Assembly: GCA_020086605.1 (NCBI GenBank)
Contig: JACBWW010000008.1
Location: 18,215,730-18,279,729, forward strand
Source of the DNA: Lanius collurio
Taxonomy: Eukaryota > Chordata > Aves > Passeriformes > Laniidae
Length of the DNA: 64,000 nt
Direction: 5' to 3'
The position numbers and the translations under genes were made by a program. A model generated the notes under the pieces. That model did not search any database. It worked only from the letters and a program-made list of their open reading frames with translations, and was not told where the DNA came from. The stretch's first letter is position 1, and each line of letters starts with the position of its first letter. This document shows, piece by piece, positions 36,201 to 50,441 of the stretch.

Positions 36201-38989
36201 TCTGAGTATAGAATATTTACTCCAAGGGAGAGAGTAAGATCTGGTTGCTGCTACTTCTTTCAATTAAATAAATTTCTGTGCAATCTCAGGTATTGGCTAG
36301 GTAATAGTTTTATTCTGTTCTCTCTTTCCACATCCCTTTTCAACTATAATTTTCTTTAATTCAAAGGTAACTCTTTTCTTTTTTTCTGATATAGGTTACA
36401 GCTTGATTAAATACAACAGCTTGATGATGAGAAAAGTGTGATTAGATGGACACAGAACCTCGCAGACCTTACAGTAAAAGGTTTCATTATGATACTCTGT
36501 AGCCTTATCAGATCAAACATGTCAGATGTCTGCATATCCCTAAAAGAAAATAAAGATAATTTTTGATAGCTATGTAAGATGAGAAATTCATTGAACAGCA
36601 GAAATTGAAACCTTTCAATTGAAACAAACCAGCAATATGGATTTTCAGCTTGTTTTATCTAGTTTTATGTACAAGCAATTGGATTTTTATGACTACTCTA
36701 TCTGAAAAGTTTGAGGGAGTCGTGTCTTTCTCTGACAGCAATCATACTGCAGTATTTTCTTCCTTAGTTTCCTCCTGTTAATCTGTTTTATCATATATCT
36801 CCTTTCTCCTCCAGATGTTTACATGCTTACAGATGTTTTTTACAATATCCATCAACTGTTAAAACATCTATTCATCACACATATTCTGCTTTTCTTAGCC
36901 TGACACAATGTAAGATAGTTCTCTTTTATGTTCTGTGCCATTTCTGTAACTGTTCCTTATCTTTGACAGAAGACCTGAGTTCAGTATGTTTTGAAGTTAT
37001 CACCACTGGACACATGCATGATTGACGGAGTACCTTGGGTAGACTGCATACAGTAACTTATTAAATGTGTATCCATAACTTATGCTGCATTGAGTACCAT
37101 GGTTTCCACGTTATTTTATATTTAAAAAATTATTGAATGCTTTGTGCAATTGTGGGAAATGAATTGTCAGCTTTTTCATAGGTAATATAAATTCAAATGT
37201 GAATAGCACCACTTGTTAAATATAGACAGAAAATTACAGCAATATATTCAATAGACAGAAGTAAAGCTTGATGTCATACTAGTTATTTTTCACAGTCAAA
37301 GGTCTAATCAGATTTTATAATTGCAAAAGTAAAACCCATAAAAAAATTCTAAGCCCCAAATATTGCTTTTGAAATGCTTCATTTATTATGTATGCTTGAA
37401 TCAGTAGCAATTGCTCTTCTGCATCAAATGTGAATATATAATTGTGCTTTTTGATTCACAGACTAATTGGTGTAAATTCAGACAATAACTATGGTTTTGA
37501 CATGTTTATGTTTGTTGCTAAAATTTCTTGATTTAGAACATTCTTGCAAAGCCTGATTCTTCTGCATGAAGAGATGGTGGCAAAATCCTTTTAAATTGAG
37601 TGGTGATGTGGCCTACACAGAAGTGCTAAAAGCTATGTGGGAGACTAATGTAAAGATATCAGTAATCTAGGGTTTCCTCTGGAGATAGTTCTATAAATTT
37701 AGCCTTAATTGAAAATAGAGAAAAAAAAGAAACTTAAGATTTTCTGTTAAGTAAAAATTACATGCTATCTTAAAGCGAATAGCAATTATTTAAAAATGCA
37801 ACACAACTATGATATTTTTAATGTAGCAGAGGAGGAAGGCAGACAAAAATGAAGGAGGTATAAAAAAGCCTTTCAACCCCTAATATTAAGATAACAACAC
37901 AAACTAAGAAAAGTTTGGTTATCTGTAGTTTAAAAATCTTTAAGCTCTTCACTAACATGCATGTATTTCAGATGATTGTTACTGGTTTCCTGGATAAAGT
38001 AAAGGTCACATATACTTTAGAAAAGATTTACACAAAATAAAGTAGAATTTGCCAACCTGAAAAACAGCTTCATCGCTATATATGAATATACTTGAGAGTT
38101 AGATTTCTTTCAATATTAGTGAACACTGAATTTGTATTAGAAACATTTCTATGGTTCTGATGACCTGAGCGCTGAGGATTTTTTTTATTGCCAAATGCCT
38201 AAGTGCGTGATCAAATCATGTCTGTTGCATTTTTTTGGGATCTCCATTAGTGACCTGAATAGAACCTGAGCATCCTGAATCCCAGTCAAATATAAGTAGC
38301 ATTTCAATTAGAGGCTGAATTGAAGATCCATTATTCCTTTGACATGTGCTTAACCGTACATAAAACCTGTTGACAGATGTGATATCTGCAATTTCTGAGA
38401 AAGGCAGGGAATTTTAGGAGTTGCTAGATGTAAGAGGTTCCCCTGTATTTGAGCACAGTCATTTCAATTATGGGTTGTTTTGCCTAGCCTTGATACACCT
38501 TGAATTTTGAAAATAAGACCCTCAAACAAAAAGCTCCGGCAATTAAAAAGCTGTTAAAAATATTAGCAATAGCAGTCTACCAAAGTCCAAGTAAAGATGA
38601 GAAACAGACCTTGAACTGTGTTGAAAAAATTGAGGAAATGAGCACTAAACTTTTCAAGTGATTTTAAATATTGAGCAGAAGTAGCCTGAGATGACCAGGA
38701 CAGTAACGTCAGAGAATATGTATTAAAGAAAATTGAAATACAATTGTAGTTGTTGCAATTTTCAGAAAGAATTTGAGGTTTCTTCTTTTCAGTTTAAATA
38801 TATTCCACTGACAGTGGTGTAACCAAAAGTAATTGTAGTCAGAGAAGAGACATCCAAGTCTCAAACTTTTTATTTGTAATTTAGATCTTTGAGTAGCTGC
38901 AGTTCAATTGACAATAAATTGCTGTAATTGCTAGATTTAGCTTAGCAGGCTGTAACTTCCTGAGAGCTCAGTGGGGCTGCTTAGGACAA
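33281..38989. other. PDE4D intron, no feature seen
   Basis: Long AT-rich stretch without recognised repeats or coding potential. About 34.16-34.46 kb is somewhat less AT-rich but not identified. Confidence 0.65.
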
Positions 38990-39368
38990 TGTGACCCGGT
39001 CGCATCCCATATTCCATTTCGGACGGCTCCGCGGTTTTCGCTCTGGCAGGTGGCAGCGCTACAACCAGTGAGGGCAAAGGAGGCAGAGAAGGGTCTCCCA
39101 TGAGGGTTTAAGAAGACTTTTAATCACATCTCATCTCAGCCACCCTCAGAGGCAGAGGGACCGCGTGATCCGGCACAAGGAGTTTTGCTCAGGGGCTCAG
39201 GGGCGGTACATGGGCGGAGTTGGGGTACAGGAACCAACAGGGAGAGCCCGAGGGAGTGGCCAGGACTCAGGGCAAGGGAAAAGTGGGAGAACAGTGTAAA
39301 AAAGGAAAAGCAATGGATTAACAAATCTCCACAACAAATCTTCACTCTTCAATCTCAGAGTGTCAGCA
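38990..39368 (-). mobile_element. Probable ERV LTR, antisense, CpG-containing
   Basis: A GC- and CpG-rich island in AT-rich intron. On the minus strand it has ATTAAA followed by AGTCTTC near 39125-39110, a downstream GC-rich U5-like part and an end GGGTCACA at 38990. The U3 border near 39368 (TGCTGACAC on the minus strand) is a guess. No target duplication is found. An unrelated conserved CpG element is the alternative. Confidence 0.5.
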
Positions 39369-42300
39369 TGGTCAATTAAATAAAAAATTTGCAAGGCCTT
39401 TGTAGAATGCTTTCGAATGAGCCCTGATGATAGTGCAGGATAACAGAAGTAATATAGTCCTCTAATACAGCAGCAGTAATTGTTACTTTCTTTTGAACCA
39501 ATTCATGAAATGCTATTATCATTACCATGAGAAAAAAAAATAAAAATGTATGCTCTCTTTTGGCTTTGACTATTATTAGAAATCAAATTTTTTATTTTTT
39601 TTTAATTGATCATTCATTTAAATCCAGGTGGTAGGAGTAGCAGCTTTAACACAGGGAATTCAGTAATTTTTATCTGTTTTGTTTAATTAAAAGACTAAAA
39701 TTACTTTAAATAGAATAAATAATTTAGAAGGGTTATTAGATAAATAGCCTGCACCTCATAAAATTTTTTGAAGATATTTGGAGGAAATTTCTCACTCTAC
39801 AAACGACAGAAAATCAAATTTATAAGCCAAGCTTGATTGTTGTAAGGCATTTGCCAAGAAGCAAGGTGAAGACAAGCAAAGAAATCTCCTGGAAAAGCTA
39901 TGCTATCATTTTCATGCATTTTGTCATGGCTAGTAAAATGTGCATGGAGAATGAATGAAATAACAGGGAGTACCAGGGAACTGTGATGAGAATTAAAAAA
40001 TTATATTGTTGAAATTGTTTAAATTAATATAATTTCCCCTTCTATAGCATTTTCCATACGAAAGATCAAGACCTGTATGGTGCTTAATAGCTACATAGCT
40101 ACATAATACAAACATATCAATTATACAATGTGCTTAACTAGGAATTAAGAGGGTATGCCACAACACATTGAAGAGTGTAAAATGCTTTGGAAAACAGTGG
40201 AAATATTTTTACTACCAGTAGAGTGGTGTAAGAGAATGAACTAAGAATATAAAATTCACTTTGAAGTTATAGTTGATTTTTTTGTCTCAGTCATTTCAAC
40301 TGAAATTGCCCAACACTACCTATTTTATGACAGCATTTACTGTCAGCAATTATTTCAGTAATAAAAGCAGTAAGTGGATTACAATTTCTTACTATCAGTC
40401 AGAGAAATCATAAATGTTGAGCTACTGGTGGTGGTTTTTACTTCAGCATTAAATGAATTTTAGCTATTCATCATTAATAAAATCAAAACTGATGATTTTG
40501 TCAGCAGTGATCAGCACTCAAAATCTTAATTCCCTGATGTATGAGGTGGTTGCTGGTATCTAAAACCCAAGGATAGAAGTTAATGCAATAACAATTTATT
40601 CTGTAGGTAGGAATTGAAGTTGCTTGTTGCTTCCTACAAGGATATAGATTACACACACTTTTGGGAAAGTATTGATTAGAAACATTTCATGTGCGTGGAA
40701 AGCTGCAGTTTTGCTCATGAATACACTCATGATACTGAATATATGAGCATTCTTTCATTAAAGAGTTTTCTATTAAGAAAAAATTAGACCTACAACCTCC
40801 AAATCACCAGTAACAAAAATGGAAAGATAAAACTGTCAGAGTTCCCCATTAATTCTGAGCTGTTAATCCCAACAGTGGCTAAGCATTAATAGTTTCCAAC
40901 ATCCCTTACCCCATCTTAATCCCTTTTTGACTACAAAATTGACACATTCTGATTGCACTGGACCATGTTAGTACAAGCAGCATGTAGTCACAGTGCTCTA
41001 AAATAGGTAATAATTTCTAAGTCCAGTATTGCCTGTGTAAAGCTGATGATGAGCTGGAGGAGAAGCAGAGCAACAGTGCTTCAGTTAACATTGATCCAGG
41101 AGAGACACAGCTGGGCATGGTTTCAGAGTTTCTCTCTTTGTGATTGCCTTGGATAGTGACAAGCTGGCTAGCATCCCTGTACGGTTTATAAATTCTGCAA
41201 ATATCAAGCAGAAGCTCAAGTTTCTGTTTTTTTTTTTTTTTTTGTTTTTTTTTTTTTTTTTTTTGTTTTTTTTGTTTTTTTTTTAAGAACTGAAAAGTAC
41301 ATTCTAATAGTTCAATCTCTATTCCTCTCCACTTGACAATACTGGTGAGAGAAAAGAAGGAGGTGAAGAGAACGGGTGGGTGCTAGCTGAAGTGATAAGA
41401 TCAGATAAAAGCATTCCACCACTTCTGTAAAATAAGTAATTTGAAAAACATGGCATTTTGCTGTGCAAACAGTTGCCTATGAGATCTTTCACATTTGTCT
41501 CTGGAGGGCAGTACTCTTCTTATGCAAGTGATTAATTTGACAAATGTGACAGAATTTTCAGCCAATGAATTTCATATTTTCAGAACATAACTAAACCTGA
41601 TATATTATACAGGCTTCAGGCAAGTACTGCAATTTAAATAATGTTCACTTGTAGCTTAAATATGAGCTGAACGATCCGAGTTTCAATGAAGACAGCAGAA
41701 AAACCTCCTAGTGGTTTTAGCTGGAGGACTATCAAACCAATATGACCTAAGCTCAGAAAATAAAGCCATTAATATCACCAGGGTATTTCTAGCAAGTAGA
41801 AGATGCTGAAGTAACAAATTAAAATTTTGATAGATAATGCTTTAAATTCCTTTTTAGACTTGAAGTTAATATCCTTCAATAAAAACCTTTACTTTGGAAA
41901 ATTACAGAAAGGAAATTAAATTGCCAATATTTACACTCACATGCACATTAATGGATGCTACTTTCTCCTCTATCCTTCATTTAAATAACAAGTAATCCTT
42001 TGGCATGTAAAATTATATTTTATCATTCAAACTGTTAATATTTTTGATTCACAAAAAGCAAGTAATAAAGAATGTTTTGATTGGAAATGTAATTTGTTAA
42101 GATAAATTACATCTATATGATTTGTTTGCTTAAGATTAATTTGTTCTTAAAAAATGACCAATTCTTATTCTTGAGAATATAATTAAAAATATGAAGTTTC
42201 AGCCTTGTTACAGATTTTACTCTTTAATTACTTTCAATGCATTATATTTTAAATTTTTTTCTGTATCTGACAAAGTTTAGGTACATGCTAAATAAGTCCA

Positions 42301-45300
42301 AAACCAGAAATATATTATATGATGAATGCAATTTTATTCTGAATGCTGTTTCCAAGACGAAAATAAGCTCTATTGTTTATTATACTTATAGGAACTACTG
42401 CTTTATTTAGAAATACAAAAAAAAAAAAAAATTAGGAGGGCTTGGGTGTAATTAACTGGAATCTACTGGCATGAACCTTTCCATTAATTTGCCTTCTTAC
42501 TACCTGAGAACAGTCAGCCAAAATACATGTATTGTTAATCCTGCAAACTGACTACTTTAAAGCTAATTTAAGAACATTTTTACTTTTTCTCTCTGTCTTG
42601 ATTGATAAAGCTGGAAAAAACTATTAAAGCTGAGTGAGACTTTAAAAAAATTAGAGAGGTGTAGAGAGAAAACTATATAATTAAAAAAGAGTTGTTTCAA
42701 CATTAACCCTTCCAGAAATAATTGTTCAGTGTAATTGATGAAATATGTAGTAGCCTCTTTTTTTTTTTAATCTTTAAGAGAACTTGAATAGCAGATATAA
42801 GGGAGGGTTTGGTAATCCAAACTCTGATCAGAAATTATGAAACACAGTAAGAAAATGAGTAGTAAGCTTCACATATAGCTTGGGTAATATAAAGGACCTA
42901 CAGAATTACACTGCCTAGTTCTGAATGAATAGCTTATCTCTCTTTATTCAAAAGCTCAATCTTTACCAGTTAGAATTTGAATTTTCTAGCAGCTTTAAAA
43001 AGAGATTGATTAAAACTTTAAATAATGCAAAACTCATCTGCCTTGGAGTTTGCCTGGAGTGCTCCACTTTTTGTTTTTTTTGTAAGTTTTTGCCATAGTG
43101 TTTGTTATTTCAGTATGGTTTATGCTTTTTTTCACTGAGAATTGAGTGAAACTAGGTTTAAGGGATTTTCCTTTTAACTGGTAGGCTTTCTTGCTTGTCA
43201 GAAGTCAGAGTAAAATCAAAAGGATTTCAAGCTGTGCAATAATGTCTTACAGAAATGAAATGCTCGTAAACCCCTGGAACCTGAAGTCACTATGTTCCAT
43301 ACAAGTGTACACTTAAAAAAAATATTTGGATGCCACCTATGGTATTGAAGTGAGCAGATCAGTAAGTCAACTGATAGACTATTGTAGTCTACTGGAAAAG
43401 TTTCTTTACCCTTCAAACCTTTTTAAAAATGGTTAAGGTGCTCAATTAGTGATATTTTTCCTGATCAATCAATGTTGAAGAACATTTGTATTATCTGGGA
43501 AGTACTTTCAGAAAAAGTTTCAGTCAACATAGTACCATCCCCTACTGCTACATAAAAAAGGAACTCCACAGAGGCTGTCTCAGGATTTATGCTTCGTTTA
43601 ATCTGCTGCTGTGGTACAATGGAGAAGAAGCAATGGGAAGAGCACTAACTGTGCTAAATCCGTCCTCTCTTGCTCTTGTGCTCTTGTGCTATCCAACTGG
43701 GAAAGTAATAACTGTTGCTGTTGTTTCCTACTCCAGCTGCAAATCAAGGCAGTCAAGTAAATGTTTTTAAGATCTATCCCCTTTTATGTTCAGTAATTAT
43801 ATAGTGCTAGAGAGAATTGAGCTTGTGAATTTTAGTGTGCTTCTGAAATAGAGTGAGTCTTCACTCGCTGCTCCAAGTGGGAGGTTACATGAAATTGTGA
43901 ACTTAGTGGGTGCAAAATGCCTTTCATCTAAGTCAGCTCAGCTTTTCATCAGTAGAGCTCTGCACCAGCCTGGAGGTGTCAAAGCCCAGGCTTTAGCTTT
44001 GTCTGTCCATGTAGCTGCACTGTCAAACACTTGGTTCTTACAAACTTGACATATTTTAAACTACCTGGGTAAAAGGAGAGGGTTGCCTTTTTATGTCAGG
44101 ATAGTTCTCTGCAACTGGATTGTGATGAATATATTGCACAGGACTAAACTCAGTGCTTTAATATACAAAGCAAGAATACAACCTATACAGAAACCCTATG
44201 CTTTAACAATTGCAATTACAATAAATTCAAAGAAACCTCCTTCTGGCATGCATAAACTCCGTAAGAAATTGAAATTGGGAGCTTGTGTGAAATTTTTAGC
44301 TTTGGGTTTGTATTCAGATTTTGAAAGCCATTGTAGCAAATACTTAAATGGATATGCCTTCTGTTTTACTTTATACTATAAATTAATTTGATATCTATAT
44401 CACTGATTATAAGTAGATCTTTGAATCAATTGTGACTGAACAGAGAAAAAGTTAAAAAGCACTCAGAAATAACATCTGTAGGATAAAAAATTAAGCCCTT
44501 TAATTACACTTATGTATAGAAGACACCAGATAAGATAGTTAATCAGTTTGCAATGTTGGAGGTTTTGTCAAAACAGGGAAGTGTTATTCCTTATTTAAAA
44601 ATAGAACAAAAATAAATCCCCATGGAGGTACCTGCAGGAGTATCTTTTACAAACTGGAAAAACAGCCTTCCTAACAGGTGTTAAGCATCAGAATTGCATA
44701 TTTATACAGTTCTAGATTAATCCTCTATTTTTCATGTTAATAGTCATTTCAGTAGAATTAGTTAAAATGGTTGTAAATAATGGAGTTGTTTCATTATTTA
44801 CAAAAGGCATTCAACAAAAAAAGATGATTGGTTCTTAATTTCTTTCTGCAATAGGACTTCAGAATCCATACTGAAACAGATACAGTGCTCTTGTTCTAAT
44901 TGCCCCTTGTTTGCAACGGCAAAGAAGTTCATGTAACGTAAAAACCATACTACAAATAGATTGCATGATACCTATATGAGTATATTACTGTAATATTTTC
45001 TTTTCCTTGGATTTGAAGTCCCACAACTAATAATATATTCTATATTTATTCAGTCCTCAGCTGTTTAAAGCACTGATTTTTTTCCTTTTTAATAATTCAT
45101 GCTTTCAGTTGAGTTATAGAATGATGATCTGGTGAATTCCTTTTACATTGCTAGCAGCAGGAATGTGTTTCTGTCTTATGAGTCAGATGTGATACAAAAA
45201 TTTATATGAACAGCTAGTGACTCTTCACTGTATCTAAAATTCAATCTTATTGGGCTTAAAAGACCTCAGTGAATCTTTAGACATAAAATCTAGTACAGTT

Positions 45301-47419
45301 TCTTAAGTGCCGTTGCACTGAATTGTAACAGCACTAATATCAATGCGTAGTCAATGGTGAATTCTACTGACCAAAACTTATTGTCATCAATGTTCAGGTG
45401 TTATCCTTATTTCTTCTGTTGTAGAGATGATGCCAGTTATTTTCTCTCACTTTACCACTGTTTAAAAGGTCTGTAAACTATTAAAAAAGCATCTTCTCTG
45501 ACGTGAGGTGGATGAATAGTGTTAGTTTCTTAATTAAATAGCTGCATATTTTCCTTTCTAATCCAGTTGTACTTGTTATCTCATTAATACATTATCTCCT
45601 TCAATGTTATGTTTTAATCTCAATTTTGAATTTTTTTTTCTATTGCACTTAGGTAACATATTTCCCTTATATTCTGGCCAAAAATAAAATAAAGTAGTTT
45701 GTAAGGACTGCATGGCATTATTACTACAGGAAATAAATGTAAAAGAGAAGGAGTTCCCCATTATTTTCTGCATGTAAGAACTACTTATCTTCTGTGCAGT
45801 ACTGTCACAAATGTCTGTTAAGAATTGCAGTGCTGTTCTGAAGGGGTAAGAGATACAGCAGTTTATCTAGTACTGTGAACACTAGCACCAGGAGCTGAAG
45901 AGAGCCTTGAAAATATTATCAAAACCTTTATAAACAAAGCCACAAAAGCAAATGGAATTGTTATTTTTTGAGAGCAATTCTTTCTATTCTAAGTACTTCC
46001 TGAAAGCAAGGACATGCTTAAAAAAATACTTGAAAGGTTGAGTCTTAGCTAACTTAAAATGGCATTCTCTTATGAGGCAAAAAGTTACGTCTAATTTTAT
46101 GAAATTTTGGTATCATGTACACAGAAAGCTGTGATAATACAAGGCTCTTAAAGTGGCTGTTGCTGGATTAGTAGTTCTCATATTTGAGCCTCAACTTACT
46201 AAGGAGTTTCTAGTCTCCTGCAAGGAGGCTCAGGCATGGTCTAGGAAAATGGAAAGAAATGTGTTCTTCTAAATAATTTTCAGTTACAACTCTCAAATAT
46301 AGACTATTCTGTTGCTATTGAGTCTTCAGCAGACATAGTACATTTGAAGATTTTGTGTGAAATAAGCTAGGCAAGTAAGAAAAAAATTATCTTCACTTCA
46401 TATAGGAAATATTGACAAAAAGATATTATATACTATCCTTTTTTTTATTTGTGTGTTTGATTTTTAGAAAAAGCTGCTAGCTTCCACTTGTATTTTGCAG
46501 AGAAGTATAAATATTTTGTATAAATGTTCTTGCATAGACTTAGCACATTAATGTAATAAAAAACTGGTCATATCCATGCTATTTAAAAATTTTAACACAA
46601 AGATTTGTAGGTTGAAAAGATTGAAATTAAAGTAGGATATTGAAGTGTATCTGAACATCTTTATGCTCTTCTACATAGACTTTATACACAGGCCTTTTAC
46701 TGTGCCCTGTCTTGTGCCCTATGGTTCAGATTCCACTTGTGTGAAATTCTGTAGCATTCTATTTGTGTCTTCTTGATGAAGCTTTTGAAAAACACTTTGT
46801 CAATGCAAAACCACATTATTTTTAATACTGTAAAATGGGTATTCAAATGGAATACACCAACACTGTTACTAAAAAAGGAGACTATTTTTATGAAGTCTCA
46901 TTGACATCAAGGTGCAGTAAGGTTTCCACACAAGAAAAAAACCACACAGATATAATCTACCACAAATATAAAAAGAAAAAACACCCAATCAACCAACAAC
47001 AAAAACCAAACCAAGCCAAAAATAGTCAGAAAAGAATTTTTGTAGATTTCATGATTAATTCTAATGCAGTATTTTAATTTCTATTTGTGCAAATATTGGC
47101 ATTTTATTGTACAGGAGGTTGTATTTCTGTATTTTCTGTGTTTCTCAGAGATAATATTTTTTATTTTAAATGCTAATATGCTTTGATTATCTTTCAAATT
47201 GAACTCAGTGTCTAAAACATTAGGCAAACTCTGAAAATATGAGATTGAATGGAGAATACCAAAAGTGCCTTATGAGTTCAAATATAAGTTCATTGCCAAA
47301 ATGCAATGTCAGTATCAAACCAAAGGGCATCCATGAGGTTGCTGGTTTTTATCTGTGGAAAGAGATGGTAGTTAAGGGAAGTCCATGTCAGCTGGGAAAA
47401 GATTACTGTTTCACCTATC
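39369..47419. other. PDE4D intron, no feature beyond poly(T) at 41.2 kb
   Basis: AT-rich unique-looking sequence. Short open frames (for example near 43.5 and 44.1 kb) show no family resemblance and no splice context. Confidence 0.65.
41227..41284 (+). repeat. Poly(T) tract with single G interruptions
   Basis: Almost 60 bases of T with three isolated G. It could be the tail of an antisense retrocopy, but no recognisable body lies next to it. Confidence 0.9.
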
Positions 47420-48482
47420 CTTAAGAAAGGCAAGAAGAGTAATTAAAGTACTGTAGATTTACTGATCTCACATGAGTTGCTGGAAAGCTCCAAGCACACT
47501 TCTAAACCTATTTCAAGACCTGTAAAAGCAGAAAGATAGTTAGGACTACTCAACACTTAGATCTGTCAAGGGCAAATAATGTGAGCTTGATCTGATTGTG
47601 TTCTATTATGAAAAGACTGTTCGGGACAGAAAGCAGTGGGTGTAACACACCCTCAGTTTAGTAAGGATTTTGAAATTATCCCCCAAAACTTTTTAATTTT
47701 GAAACTGAGGAAGTCTCAACTGGATGAACAGACTGTTAAGTAGGGCTGAAGTGTAGGGAACGGTCTTTCAGAATCTGGCTGCCAAGTGGTAAAGGGTACA
47801 TCGCCAGAAGGGGCTGATATGAGGGTCCTTGTTGAACTGCAGAGTTTGGCACCCAAGCAGGATAACCTGAAGCACAGGCTGGCAAGCGACTGACTGGATT
47901 ATGGCCTTGCTGGAAAGGATCTGGGAGCTTTAGGGGACTGTAGGGTGGATAACAGCTGAACAGTGCACTTTTCATCATAAATAAAGGAAACTATGTGCCA
48001 AATTGACTGCAGGTAGTGGATGAATGGGAATGCTGGGAACCCAGAAGAGCCTACCAGGATGGCCAAGGGCCTTGAGCACAAGATCAGTGATGAATGCTTA
48101 AGGGGACAGAGCTTGCTGAGTCTGGTAAGGAAGAGGTAAAAGGCAATCTGAAAGCAGCCTGCAGCTATGGGAAGATTAGTTGCAAAGGACATCATATTCA
48201 AGCTTTTGTCAGTGATGGCATGCTGTTTAACAAGGGGCAAGGGCCCCTGATTGGAAGTTTCAGATTGAACACCAGGAAAATTGTCTTCATTAGAGATGTG
48301 GTGAAGCACCGTAGCAGGTCATCCACAGAGGCTAGTGAATTTCTGTTGAAGGATTTTGAGATCCAGAGAAAGCTTTGGCTGATGTAATCTAGGATTGATG
48401 ATAACCCCACTGTGATCTTGAGGTTAGATTGGACAATCTTATGAAGGCCCTTCCAAAAGGCAATTCTGTGATTCTGTGAAAT
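47420..48482 (+). mobile_element. CR1 LINE, sense, about 1.06 kb with intact 3' tail
   Basis: Follows the CR1 ORF2 C-terminal half and 3' UTR. Blocks equivalent to the RT region come first, then AGATTGAACACCAGGAAAAT, TTAGATTGGACAATCTTATG and the terminal ATTCTGTGATTCTGTGA at about 48464-48480. It is decayed; open frames on either strand here are not genes. Confidence 0.9.
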
Positions 48483-48570
48483 TATAGAGCAATTGGTCAC
48501 AGAAGTTTTGCCTAATTTTAAGGTAGAGGGAGCTAGGAATTGTGAAATACAATCCCCTTGCAACATCCCT

Positions 48571-48622
48571 CTTGAAGTGTCTATGTTGTCCTTATATGAC
48601 TCAATAATAGTTAATAAACCAA
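48571..48622 (+). repeat. 52-bp dispersed repeat, copy 1
   Basis: This block, from CTTGAAGTGTCTATGTTGTC to TTAATAAACCAA, recurs at 55118-55169 with about four substitutions and no indels. The flanks on both sides are unrelated. It contains AATAAA, so it might be a fragment of an LTR or of a retrotransposon 3' end. The family is unknown. Confidence 0.8.
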
Positions 48623-49673
48623 GGATAAAAAGATACTTCTGTTCTGTGAGTTCTTCATAGAACTGCATCCATATATGCCTGTATTTCATGTTGCAATTAT
48701 CCCCATTGTTACATTTTGGGTATACTTCTCTCCTGTTGTCTAACTTGAGTCTTTCTCTTTTCATCTTTCCATTTTTGTGTCCTGAACATACTGTCAAAAC
48801 TACCAAAGCCTGACACAGCAGGGAAAATGGTAGCATCTAAGATGTCTGGCTTGGAAATAGTCTTAGATGTCTGGATAATAACAGGATGATCAGAACTTGA
48901 TAAATGTGAACTCAAGCTCAAGTTTCCTTCAATGGAAGTACTAGTTTGTTTCTTTTCCGGTACTTACAATATTTATTTAAACTTCTTATTTTCTGGGGCA
49001 TTTTTGCTGAAACTAACAGTTTTTAGGGCAGGAAAAAGGCCCTGAAGGGATGTTGCATAATTATGAGGATTATCTAGGCATGTACTTTTGGCTCATACAA
49101 ACACAGACTGGGAGTTTTGCTCAACAAAATCTTGTATGTACATGGTTGGAGGGTGCCTCTTAATTTTAGGAGCACTGTATGTTTAGAAAGAAAGGCTGAC
49201 ATTTAAGATGGATAATGGAAAAAAATATATCAACACCTTAAAGAGTTGGCTTAAGTGTACTTTTGCATTAAAAAGAAATTAAGATCAGAGAGAAATTTGT
49301 GAGGTTTAAAATGATTGCAGATATATGATGGAAAGGGAAAAGGATTGGCAAGACCAATTTCATGATTGAGGAAGTAGAAGTAGTGCATGAAGCTAATCAG
49401 AACAGTCTGATGAGTAGATGAACATTGATTAGAAGAAAATGTATGTTTCTGTAAAGATACTGTAGCAGAGATATTTTTGCAGCTTTCTTGCTTAGTACTA
49501 ATGCTCTGGCAAACAGAATAGAAGGACCAAACAAATACATATTAATAGTTTTCAAATGAACACTTGTACGTGTCCTTTTCATATATTATCGAGGGTGTGG
49601 AGATTATAATTTTGCCCTGAACAAGAACTTCTGGATTTCAGAATATTACTACACAGGGAAAATATCAATGCTT

Positions 49674-49699
49674 AAAAAAAAAAAAAAAAAAAAAAAAAA
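49674..49699 (+). repeat. Poly(A) run of 26
   Basis: An uninterrupted A run 500 bases before the D4 CpG island. No retroelement body is recognised on its 5' side. Confidence 0.9.
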
Positions 49700-50067
49700 G
49701 GAAATTTAATAAATGCAATTCCATTCCAGTGTGAATTATTAGTTGTACATGAGTGCAAAAGAATTTGAAATTTAAAACTAATTTAAAAGTTCTCTTTAGT
49801 ATGAAGTTCCTGTTCTGTAAATTTTAACTTTGGATAATTTTTTCCCGCGGCAGTTACAAAGTCCTGAAGATAGTGGTATGTCGTATAAAAGCTTCTCTGT
49901 AGCAGTAGACTCAGCATCGCTATAATTAAACCTTCCTCGCCTTGATTTGCAGCCAGTCTTACTCCTTGCGGGAAGGGAGCTTACTCATCGGTGAAGACAA
50001 GACCAGGGGAAGGTTTCAAGTTGGGAAACACGATTTCTAAACCTGATGTGGACTGGAAGCACGATAA

Positions 50068-50092
50068 GGGAATAAGGGGTGGCGGGAGGGGG
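50068..50092 (+). promoter_or_regulatory. Predicted G-quadruplex motif upstream of the D4 promoter
   Basis: Four runs of at least three G occur within 25 bases, with loops of 5, 4 and 1 bases (GGG-N5-GGGG-N4-GGG-A-GGGGG). This satisfies the standard G3+N1-7 pattern. It lies about 600 bases before the D4 ATG, at the upstream edge of the CpG island. It may act in the promoter or be incidental. Confidence 0.4.
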
Positions 50093-50441
50093 AGTTTAAG
50101 GAGTGAGAACCCATTTTTAACCCACCTCAAAGTTGTCAGTGAACAGGGGCGTGAGCAACTTTGCCACCTGCCGTCTCCCGGCAATGAATCCCTCTGGAGG
50201 GAGTCCTGTCCGGCCAGCAGCCACGGCCTCAGGAAGGGAGAGGCGCGCCTCAGGAGAGGCAGGCTGCAGCACCAGCGGCACTGAGCCCCACCGCACTCAC
50301 TCCCGGTCCCATTCCCACTCCCGCGCCCTGCCGGCATCCTCGTCGCACCCTCTCCCACCTCCCGCACACCCAAGCCCGCTCAGCTGCCTGACCAGAGGCC
50401 GCTGCCGGGCCTCCTTATCCCCGCACGAGCTCCGGCCTGGC

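Noticed and set aside
48198..48836. 212-codon minus-strand open frame
   Set aside because: It runs antisense over the CR1 3' end and neighbouring intron; no family resemblance.
49884..49890. TATAAAA as the PDE4D4 TATA box
   Set aside because: It is about 800 bases before the ATG and outside the CpG island; the TATA-like motif at 50442 is better placed.
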